From Thereva unica (taxonomy: Eukaryota; Arthropoda; Insecta; Diptera; Therevidae), in contig OX465281.1 of assembly GCA_949987705.1 (NCBI GenBank), positions 202,107,112-202,171,111 on the forward strand: a stretch of 64,000 bases of DNA. The letters run 5' to 3'. Positions 56,107-64,000 of the stretch are shown here, piece after piece; positions within the stretch are counted from its first letter, which is position 1, and each line of letters opens with the position of its first letter. The notes below the pieces were generated by a model, which was not told the DNA's origin, searched no databases, and was given only the letters and a program-made list of their open reading frames with translations. A program made the position numbers and the translations under genes.

Positions 56107-57555
56107 ACCCTACCTGCCTCTACACGGGAGTAGCCAGCTTCCAGATATCTTTTCGGGCTGCGCCACCCCGTCTTCTGAAAGCGGTCGTTTTTTCGTGTCG
56201 CCTCTCCGATTAGGTGCCCTTACTTTCGCAGGAGATCTAAGGGGATCTCCCAATGAAGGAGTGATCTCCACGTACTCCATCCCTGGGCTTACGGGCTCCG
56301 ACTGCCCTCCCTGAAGAAGAATCCTGAAAACTTTCCTTCACTGAGACCACATTCGAAGCATGGATTCAAAAATATCTAACTGGCCTTGCAGGTCGTTCTT
56401 TTGAGAACTGCGGGAGCCCAAGAAATGGGTGGAGCGTTAAGAAGTGCTCCATGGTCAAAAGTTTTTAAAGGTAATTTTATATTGATACCACGAGCCCGAC
56501 GAGAAAGGACAGTAGTCCATGGCAGAGCTCCGTATCACCATTGGAGGGCTAATTCAAACCGAAGTTCGCCTGGTATCCGAAGTCCATCGTTAGTAGTACA
56601 TTCACGCAGTACCATTCATAGCTTCAGCGCGATTGTTTACACATGGATTTCGGTTTTATCGAGTTTACGTCCGTCGTATTCAGTCTGCTCCATGGATATC
56701 GAGCAGGATGTGGCCAAAGACCATGTACGATCGGCCTTAGAGTCAGTGCTCCCTGCTTGCGCCGTGCTCGAGCCATATTGATGAGTACATAGACTGGGCT
56801 AGCTACAAACAACGCCCTCAAAAAGGGCCATCAAAATTTCATTTTTTTGCTGGAAATTGTTTTTCGCATTCAATTTGACGCCCCTTACCACCTGGCGCCT
56901 AGAGTGACCGCTACACTCACTCTACCTACTAGGGCCGACGCTGATTATAGTCGTGACCTTCACACCCGAGATATTCCTTATGGATTGTATCAACTTTTAG
57001 GTTATTTATGTGAAAATTATTTTTATCATGAAAATGTTCTCATAAAGTAAATTTGCTTCTTGTAAAACTTTTTTTTTTTTGTTATTCCAAACTTATTTTA
57101 GACAACAAAATTTACAAGATTCCAAAGTGAAAGTTCAAAACTCCCAGACGAAATTTGACTTCTAGAAGCATTCCTGTCTTGCGATAAAGACATGAATTTT
57201 ATATTATGTTCCTGCATTTTGTATAAAAGAAAGTTATCGGTGGAATAATCCTATATGGAAGAAAGGCAGCATATCGAAATGCTTATGACAAAACATATTT
57301 ACTTCCATTTAACGAGCGTTTACTTTTCCTTGCTGACTACACGTTTTTGTTGTTGTTGTTGTTGTTGTAAAGCTATCGACATGAGGTTTTGAAATTCAAA
57401 TCATTTTACTGACAGTTTTTAGACGAAGGTTAATATCTTCCTTAAGTTTTGAAGGCTGAAGTAAATGTTTTAGGGAATTTCAATCATTGAAGCTTTCGTA
57501 AGAAAATGCCTTTTCTATGAAAATAATACAACAAATAGTCTCTTGATATTAGACA
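56107..57555. other. unassigned; (TTG)n microsatellite
   Basis: The LINE frame continues for about 68 codons of unrelated sequence. 57344-57368 is TTG repeated about seven times. A 131-codon frame at 56386-56781 is opposed by another on the minus strand and has no motif. Confidence 0.4.
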
Positions 57556-57559
57556 CCCT

Positions 57560-57812
57560 CAGAGCAAAAGCGGGCTAAAATAACAAAGAGAGCGAAAACG
57601 GTTCGGTTTTTTTTAGCGCAAAAGAGGAATATCTTCGTATTCTTAGAGTAAAAATGGTATAACTATACTTCAGCGCAAAAACGGTGTATCAAAAAACCGA
57701 GAGCAAAAGCGGGTTAACTTTTTATTCCGCTTTTGCGCTTAATGAAAACTTATTATACCGCTTTTGCGCTGAACAAAAATTTAAATCGCTTTTGCTCTCA
57801 GTAAAAGCGTCA
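57560..57812. repeat. array of GCGCAAAAGCGG-like words
   Basis: Six forward copies at 57561, 57588, 57615, 57645, 57671 and 57700 (GAGCAAAAGCGGG, GAGCGAAAACGGT, AGCGCAAAAGAGG, GAGTAAAAATGG, AGCGCAAAAACGG, GAGCAAAAGCGGG) at 26-30-bp spacing, then three inverted copies (CCGCTTTTGCGCT at 57727 and 57758, CGCTTTTGCTCTC at 57787) and a final TAAAAGCG. Spacing and inversion suggest clustered protein-binding sites or a TIR element with repeated ends. Confidence 0.8.
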
Positions 57813-57919
57813 ATTATTTTTTCATCACACTAGGCTTGAAAACGCTGCTTTAGATTTTATTTTTTGAATTCTGCTTTTCTGCTTGCTTGAATTCTGCTAA
57901 TTCCTTGTAACGTAATATA

Positions 57920-58161
57920 GAAACTTCGCCGTCGCCTGGTCCCAAGCCCAGGGTGTGAAAGGAGGCGGGTACTCGATCTGCCGGATTGATCAGAATCGGG
58001 AAACCGAAGAAACAGGGCAAACGACCGCATTTTTCGAAGCGGCACCGACAGCAGCGTATTCATGGCTGGGACGTCCCGCTCGGACCGAAAATACTGTAGA
58101 AGAAGATGGTCGCCCTTTCACGCCAACTAACGGACCAAAGAAGAGGAAGAACGTAATATAG
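57920..58161 (+). mobile_element. possible 5' region of an RTE-like LINE
   Basis: GTCGCCTGGTCCCAAGCCCA and GGAGGCGGGTACTCGATCTG resemble text I remember near the 5' end of insect RTE-type elements, and a 68-codon frame (57955-58161) covers it. No RT or endonuclease motif follows. Weak assignment. Confidence 0.3.
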
Positions 58162-58686
58162 TATTTGCCCTTAAAAAAGGATAAAAACTAATATATTAGT
58201 TTCAAACACAACTTTTGAAGCTGTCTTCGTCTTTGAAGTTTTAAACGCAACTTTTACTTGTTTGGAGTAATTGATTTAGATTGACAGCAACGTACATACT
58301 TATATAAATCTACAATACCATTTATATATTTAAAGTAATTTAATATAGAAAAATTAAATATATAGTACAATATTTCTTTGTTAAAATAGCGTATAGTAGC
58401 AAGAATGTAGTGCTTCCCATTCATATGTTACGGCAGCTCTCTAGAAGCACAAACTTTGTACTCCCATTTTTTACTTTCTTTTTCTCAAGTTTTCTATTGG
58501 AAAAATACTCCGCACCGTTTGTATGGGAAAATGTTAATTCGGTTAATTTTCTTGAAATTTTTCAGTTTTGTAGTTCTCAACATGTAGATCAAAAGTTTCA
58601 ATGGAAACATACTCCAACCCCCCTCCCGACCAAAACGCACCGCCAAGGGGCTAGGGGTATATAACTGATTTCTGAATGTAAAAGAA
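58162..58686. other. no gene; short repeat shared with 34.3 kb
   Basis: 58418-58500 matches 34316-34395. The remainder is AT-rich with no feature. Confidence 0.45.
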
Positions 58687-59373
58687 TTTATTTAACCAAT
58701 GACAATGAATATCGCCGGTGGAGGGGTTTGTTATGAAAAGTGGTAAATGCCGAAGATAAGAGTCGGGGGTAATGGTTGTCTGAGAGTAAAAATATGTTGG
58801 TTAGCAAATACTCATGATCAGTCAGAGAGATAGAGTGGAGACTTCTCATATACATGAGGGTTATATTGTCAGAGGTTGGAGTGTTATTGTTTGCTTTGGG
58901 ATAAACTCCGGAGAAGTATGACAGGGCGAAAAGTTTGCGCAGAGGTTTAGCCAAAGGTGAGGCACATTTGTTAAGTACCATAGGGGGAATATTGTCTGGG
59001 CCAGTGGATTTATTGACGTCGAGCTCTTTGAGACATTATTATACACCTCGCGCGTTCTGAAGAAGATTCCGTCCATTGAATGGGCGTTGCGCTCGAGGAC
59101 CGGTGGTGACGTATCAGCTTCGGGTAGAGAAGAACTTGAGGCGAACAGAGATGCCAATAAATCGGCCTTGGATTCGCTTTCAGTTATCACCTCTTCCCCA
59201 TTAATAAATGGAGGGATTGTGGAAGACGTAAAATTCTTCTTGATGGAATTCACCAAGGACCAGAAGTTTTTGCTTCCTACGCGTGTATTGAGGATCATAC
59301 TTCGCATCTTGTCGTCAAATGACGTTTTGACCTTCCTGATGATGGAATTACAGGAGTTTCTCGATATCATATA
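58687..59373 (-). pseudogene. LINE ORF2 linker and start of RT, antisense
   Basis: Minus strand from 59370: ISRNSCNSIIRKVKTSFDDK, SKNFWSLVNSIKKNFTS, ESESKADLLASLFAS, PVLERNAHSMDGIFFRTREV, then after a frame change LNKCASPLAKPLRKLF and ALSYFSGVYPKAN. Same family as 18.8-21.9 kb and 35.5-36.7 kb. It begins exactly where the LTR element starts, which fits an LTR element inserted into this LINE, the rest of which would lie beyond the window. Confidence 0.8.
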
Positions 59374-59531
59374 TGTAGTATATCGTGGTAGTAGTTGTAG
59401 ATACCGAGATAGCGGCCGGCACGAATTGTATTAAGAGAGTCAGTCGGCACTGAGCCATTGCCGGTTCATCATTTGAATATACGAGTACAATAAAGAATGT
59501 TAAACTAATCGAAGTGGTTTCAATTATTACA
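59374..59531 (+). mobile_element. 5' LTR of a Ty3/gypsy-type retrotransposon (short)
   Basis: Begins TGTAGTATATC and ends TTATTACA, immediately before a primer-binding site; TG...CA ends and an AATAAAG signal at about 59488 fit an LTR of 158 bp. Short LTRs are known in the Mag-type lineage. The 3' LTR is outside the window, so the left boundary is inferred. Confidence 0.6.
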
Positions 59532-59549
59532 TGGCGCAGTCGGTAGTTC
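59532..59549 (+). promoter_or_regulatory. primer-binding site, tRNA-Ser-like
   Basis: TGGCGCAGTCGGTAG directly follows the LTR. The same motif is the PBS of 17.6/297-type elements, complementary to the 3' end of a tRNA-Ser. It would prime minus-strand DNA synthesis. Confidence 0.8.
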
Positions 59550-60415
59550 ACAAAATAAAAGAAATTTGTTTTGTGAGTCAAAAAGAAAAACAAAAGCAGC
59601 CAGTGATTCTAAAAAAAAATAAAAAGAAGAAAAATCGTGCGGTGAAGACGCATCATATAAAAAAAAATAATTAACGAAAAATGTCAACAAAAGTGCATAA
59701 AGTGTTAAGATCTGCAAAAATACAGTAAAATAATTGAAGAAAAGTAAAAAATAAGTGCAAATAAAAGGAATTAAAAACAATTAATGAAGAACATATCACG
59801 AGGACACAGCGTGCACGGGTAATGGGAAGAATGCTCCCGCCAAAAAAACTGGAAGTTAGAAAAAAACCAAGAGGTAGGCCACCTAAGAACATTAAATATA
59901 TCACCAAGACAATAGCGATGGATTACGTACGCAAAATTGAACCACTGGATTTAGAAGGCTCAAACATATCAGAAAATTGGAGAAAATTTAAGCAAAATTT
60001 CGACATCTTCATTACGGCAGCAGAAATCGACAAAAAGGAAGAAACCGTAAAAATAGCGGTATTCCTTAACGCAATCGGCCCAGATGGAGTAGAAGTATTC
60101 AATTCGTTTAACCTAAGTGAAGCAGACAAAAAAGCTTACGAAAAAGTAGTCGAGGCTTTTGAAAATTTTTGTAAGCTTAAGAAAAACAATGTATATGAAA
60201 GTTTTATCTTTCATAGTCGTAACCAACAAGGGCGTTTCCAGCCAACTAGCTTAGGGGGGTAATTAAAAAAAAGAAAAAACTGAAATATTTTTTTATTCCA
60301 TAAATACAAAACAATCGACATCAAAAAATATAATCAAAAAATATAAATATAAAAAAGGAATTTATATAATAATAAAATAAAATTCTATTCATCCTTACTC
60401 CATCATCCATCCATC

Positions 60416-61223
60416 ATCCACTACGATACAGGGTGTTTACGAAAGAAAAAAAATGTATTATTTTAATATTTACTTAAAGTTGAATAATTCCTAGACGAAT
60501 TATCGTAGAGCAATTTAATTAGGTTCATCTTTTAGGTAAATGTGTATTATTTTATATGATAACACTGGTTAACAAATTTTAAGGTTTTGTTAATCCATGA
60601 AATGAGTTGTGCTAATTGCGAAAGAATACCTCTAAACATACATTTTGATGTAAGTTTTAAGGTCGAGTTAGCTCACGTTTTTTGTGGAATCAAATAAAAA
60701 TCTTTTGACTTAAGATAACATTATATTCATAAATCACATATTATAAAATTTAAAAATGAGTTAAAATATTGCTTTTTCCGTTTATAAATAATATCTACAG
60801 CCTCTCTCTTCAACGTCCAGCAGTAGTCTGCTAACATAGCAGGACTCCATTTGCCCTGGTATCGCCAGCGCAATCTTAACGTTCTTTATGATGCAATACA
60901 AGATTAAACTTGCATAGCTCGATAACTCGAGCTAAGACACTTGTAATATTATTATTGATGAGTAGTATTTACCAAGTACTGCCTATTTTTGTATTTCATC
61001 ATTCACGGGCAAAACCATTGTTAACCAGTGTAATTAGAACAGGAACTTGAGTGACCGTCCACGATATAGAATTAAAAAGTGGGATCTAAATCCCAATATT
61101 CTTCGTTTTTCCAGAAAAATTCCAATATTTTAGCAGTTTGGTCATATTTTGAAGCTACATATCTTGTAGATATTAAAAAAAAATACATTTTTTCTTTGGT
61201 AAACACCCTGTATCGTAGTGGAT
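60416..61223. mobile_element. 808-bp TIR element (ATACAGGGTGTTTAC ends)
   Basis: ATCCACTACGATACAGGGTG at the left is exactly mirrored at the right and the match continues through TTTAC.AAAGAAAAA.TGTA. ATCC-rich words lie outside both ends. ACAGGGTGT-type starts are frequent in mariner-like MITEs. No coding frame. Confidence 0.85.
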
Positions 61224-61906
61224 AGTGGATAGCCCCCTCTCTAGAACAATTTGTCTCTTCAAAACCATCCTGGAATCACCCCTGAAAATATTAGCCATGT
61301 AGTGCAACAGAGGATTTATTGAACGTCTGATGACCTATACAAGTTGAGAATTAGGGGATGAGAATTTTAAATCTTTAAAATGGCGATATCTCATGAACAG
61401 CGATTCGTACGGGAAAATGTATGATATCATTTTTTGTAGATAATCGCATGATCTACAAACTTTGTAAACAATATTTTAGGATAGGACTTTCCCTTTAAGA
61501 GATATTAGCCAAAAACGAAATTTTCTGTTTTTAGGGGGTTGTTTTTAGGGGTAGCGTACAACCGATTTTCCGAAACTTTTTTTTAACATATTCTACTCAC
61601 GTAAACTATATTTTTAGAAAAAGTTTCGTGAGTTAACATTTAGTCTGACTCTGTCGACTGAACTATAATGAAATAACAAAAATATCGTTTTGTTAAATGA
61701 ATATTTACAGCGTTCTGGTGACGGGGAAATGTTCTGGCAATAATTTTTATAAATAGAGAATACCATCAAAAATAATCTCCTGAAAATTCATGACTAATAC
61801 TATATCAAAATTGAACTTTATTTCCTACCCCCTTTGTAATTTTAGGGTACTACATTCCGGCCACTGGGGGTTGCCAAAACTAGCTTTTATTGTTCAGCAG
61901 GTGTAT
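61224..61906. other. no gene inside the hAT-like insertion
   Basis: About 680 bp of interior sequence of the host element: an ATGGCGATATCTCATGAACA block, a poly-T tract and a CCACTGGGGGTTGCC stretch near 61861. Nothing recognised. Confidence 0.4.
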
Positions 61907-62248
61907 GAGTGAAATTACACGGCCATTCACTTGGGACTCACGTCAAACCTGGCTGTGTAAAATTTGAGTATTACACGGTGCATTTAAATTTCTGCCTCTT
62001 TTCCGTGTAACAATTCTATTGTCTATGTGGTTGTGCACAAAACAACAAAAATTCTTATAATTATCGCAGTCCCAGCGAAGAAAGTTATGCTTGTGTTAGT
62101 GTAATTTGCTGTGAGACCGAAATTTTTCTTGGATTCACAAGTGACTCCAACACATGCACTTCCCTGCGCCCCCTTGTCAAAAAAACCGGTTTATTGGAAG
62201 TGATTGGAAAGTGAGTCTGGGAAAGTGACAGGTCGTGTAATTTGGCTC
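61907..62248. mobile_element. 342-bp MITE, copy 1, TAT duplication
   Basis: Ends GAGTGAAATTACACGGCC and, inverted, GAGCCAAATTACACGACC. TAT lies at 61904-61906 and 62249-62251. Over 95% identical by eye to 62872-63213, same orientation. The 3-bp duplication fits PIF/Harbinger or CACTA-related MITEs; the family is not identified. Confidence 0.9.
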
Positions 62249-62252
62249 TATA

Positions 62253-62409
62253 AAGGCCCCCATACACGGTCAAATTGGCTGTACAACCAGATTTTCATCA
62301 AACCTATAAGCGCAATGTATTTTGATCGGCCGACCGGCCCACAATCGATAGTTTTGGTTGTACAACCGCACTTCGCTGTACAACCAATTGGACCGTGTAT
62401 GGGGGCCTT
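62253..62409. mobile_element. 157-bp hairpin MITE (AAGGCCCCCATACACGG ends)
   Basis: AAGGCCCCCATACACGGTC at the left is complementary to GACCGTGTATGGGGGCCTT minus small differences at the right; inner TTGTACAACC words are also inverted. It abuts the target duplication of the neighbouring 342-bp MITE. Confidence 0.85.
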
Positions 62410-62871
62410 AAGATTCAGTGTGGAAATTTTCATGACTAATGAAATGACAACCCAAAATACGTCGCTGGCTCTTGGTCTATGCGATTCGCGCTCTCTTAAT
62501 GTAACACGATGTAACGATTAACAATTGCTGCGTTCTTTAATCTGTTCTGTTCTTTCCTGGAACAGCTTCCATACAAATTCTAGTCCCCGACAATTACTAA
62601 GAACCGTATCCAGGCCAAAGAGAAATTAAATTTAAATGAAATTTCCCTTTTCCCTTATACATATGTACGTTTTTTAAATTGGCAGTTTACAAATAAAATA
62701 AATTCTTTGTTTACTGAATAAAAACGCAAAATATTGATAGATTTTTATAAAATAGTAAAAGAAATTAAAAAGTCCACAGGCGTAATTTATGGAAATGAAA
62801 ATTAAAATGTTCATTGCGTTTTTTTAATGTTCCAGGGCAGAACAGGTTCAAAAAACACACCTAATATCAAA
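62410..62871. other. spacer between MITE copies
   Basis: About 460 bp, AT-rich in its second half; no feature recognised. Confidence 0.4.
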
Positions 62872-63213
62872 GAGTGAAATTACACGGCCATTCACTTGGG
62901 ACTCACGTCAAACCTGTCTGTGTATAATTTGAGTATTACACGGTGCATTTAAATTTCTGCCTCTTTTCCGTGTAACAATTCTATTGTCTATGCGGTTGTG
63001 CACAAAACAACAAAAATTCTTATAATTATCGCAGTCCCAGTGAAAAAAGTTATGCTTGTGTTAGTGTAATTTGCTGTGAGACCGAAATTTTTCTTGGATT
63101 CACAAGTGAGACCAACACATGCACTTCCCTGCGCCCCCTTGTCTAAAAAACCGGTTTATTGGAAGTGATTGGAAAGTGAGCCTGGGAAAGTGATAGGTCG
63201 TGTAATTTGGCTC
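62872..63213. mobile_element. 342-bp MITE, copy 2, AAA duplication
   Basis: Same length and ends as 61907-62248. AAA at 62869-62871 and 63214-63216. The two copies differ at only about a dozen positions. Confidence 0.9.
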
Positions 63214-63550
63214 AAAGAGACTAATAGTATCGACGTATGTCGCGTATATTTAGAAAAAGGAACCCGTGCAAAGGAAGAAGTTCATCACTTCTCTTTCGGC
63301 GCTTGAGCAGTTAACTTCGGTTTGTTTACATAGCGTGCCATATTAGCTTAAGTCACGGGTATCGGTCCCTTCCACGACTCTCCAGGAGAAAAAATTCACA
63401 GTCATAGATCGCCGACTAGACTCACCATACACTTAACTTGTTTGTTTGTAATATTGGTAATTTTTAAGAATAAAAATAAATAAGGGAACGCAAATCTTAG
63501 TGGGGGGGGGGGGGTAATTACCCAATTACCCCCCTCTGAAACCGCCACTG
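63214..63550. other. right end region of the hAT-like insertion
   Basis: Holds a run of 13 G at about 63501 followed by a TAATTACCC/AATTACCCCCC palindrome, then the CGCCACTG terminus. The GGGGGGTAATT word is repeated near the left end (60255). Confidence 0.6.
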
Positions 63551-64000
63551 GTAACCAACAAGCCGAGGAACCATTTGATAACTTCCTCATGGATTTAAAG
63601 AAAATAATACGCAACTGTGGATATGAAGCTCAGGAAGACAGGATGTTACGAGACAGGATAGTTCACGGAACAGCAGACAAAACTCTTCAACGAAGACTTT
63701 TAGAGACGGATAACCTTACACTCAGCACCACCATCGAGATGGCACGAGCAGCGGAAGCAAACAGATCACAGTTGGATCAAATGCAAAAAGGATTTACATC
63801 ACTTAATATGGTATCTAACGTTCCAAATAAAACGCCACAGAAATATACTAATAAAAGTAATTATAATTTTAGGAATAATAAGAAAAAACAAGGTCAGGCA
63901 GGGAGTAGTTATAGCTATAGAAAATCAAGCCAAAAGCTAGCCCATGCAGCAACATCCCAGAGATACAGAGGAGGAAATTTAAAATTATGCAAATATTGTA

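Larger units (their letters stand above)
60227..63550. mobile_element. 3324-bp hAT-like insertion inside gag
   Basis: GTAACCAA at 60219-60226 and 63551-63558 flank it. Left end CAAGGGCGTTTCCAG; right end, inverted, CAGTGGCGGTTTCAG. Both then lead to a GGGGGGTAATT word. CAxxGGCG ends and an 8-bp duplication fit hAT. No transposase frame. It carries nested elements at 60416-61223, 61907-62248, 62253-62409 and 62872-63213. Confidence 0.85.
59822..64000 (+). pseudogene. gag of the LTR retrotransposon, split by a transposon, runs off window
   Basis: Two coding parts: 59822-60226 and 63559-64000. The N-terminus has an AT-hook-like RKKPRGRPPKN. Then comes a retrotransposon gag capsid region (SENWRKFKQNFDIFITA, KIAVFLNAIGPDGVEVF, YEKVVEAFENFCKLKKN), continued after the insertion by EEPFDNFLMDLKKIIRNCGY, DRMLRDRIVHG and LTLSTTIEMARAAEAN. 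A basic region leads to CKYC at the window end, probably the first half of a zinc knuckle. This layout fits Mag-type Ty3/gypsy gag. The 8-bp target duplication GTAACCAA borders the insertion, and removing it with one duplication copy leaves the frame open. Protease, RT and integrase would lie beyond 64000. Apart from the insertion no stop is seen. Confidence 0.85.

Noticed and set aside
57560..57812. CRISPR array
   Set aside because: Words are 12-13 bp, imperfect and change orientation; a eukaryotic context with no cas genes.
61907..63213. LTR retrotransposon with 342-bp LTRs
   Set aside because: The two direct repeats have inverted ends and separate 3-bp duplications (TAT, AAA), no primer site follows the first and the interior has no coding.
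60227..63550. 12-bp target duplication GTAACCAACAAG
   Set aside because: The last four bases coincide with the element's own CAAG start; an 8-bp duplication with CA-ended TIRs explains the site better.

Overview
The window looks like intergenic or heterochromatic DNA from an insect, possibly a dipteran; I cannot name the species. It is AT-rich and has short GT-AG introns inside transposase genes. It carries tRNA-derived SINEs, several LINE lineages, a Ty3/gypsy-type LTR element with a tRNA-Ser-like primer site, and many TIR elements. I found no clear host gene, rRNA, functional tRNA, CRISPR array or prokaryotic operon. Almost everything recognisable is a mobile element or a remnant of one, often nested.

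Layout. 1-10.8 kb: a SINE, CCCAGTAGG-ended MITEs, a HARBI1-like transposase fragment, a TTAA-flanked piggyBac-like MITE, a 1.36-kb TIR element carrying a hAT-like MITE, and the decayed tail of an R1/LOA-like LINE. 10.9-15 kb: two fused LINE fragments, the second interrupted by a 1687-bp Tc1-like element with a frameshifted, intron-containing transposase. 15.9-24.5 kb: a complete SINE, then a LINE interrupted by an antisense RTE-like LINE, then a third LINE type. 24.9-27.5 kb: a 2642-bp element with CACTGTG/CACAGTG ends, TIRs over 100 bp and a frameshifted DDE-like protein. 28-37.5 kb: an antisense LINE, long hairpin elements, a 2.6-kb foldback split by a Helentron-like insertion, and a LINE endonuclease remnant. 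37.6-49 kb: a decayed mariner-like gene and many short dispersed repeats.

The clearest nest is 49.4-56.1 kb. A LINE is split by a hAT-like element with an 8-bp target duplication, and that element is split by a Tigger/pogo-like transposon (51635-54423). The Tigger-like element has matching TIRs, TA duplications and an apparently intact two-exon 537-aa transposase, so it is the most likely functional gene here. At 59.4-64 kb an LTR retrotransposon has its gag split by a 3324-bp hAT-like insertion (8-bp duplication), which contains further MITEs, including two 342-bp copies of one family.

The window therefore records layered transposition. In several places exact target duplications, restored reading frames or an empty paralogous site let the order of insertion be read directly. 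Names of superfamilies rest on remembered motifs and terminal structure, without any database search.
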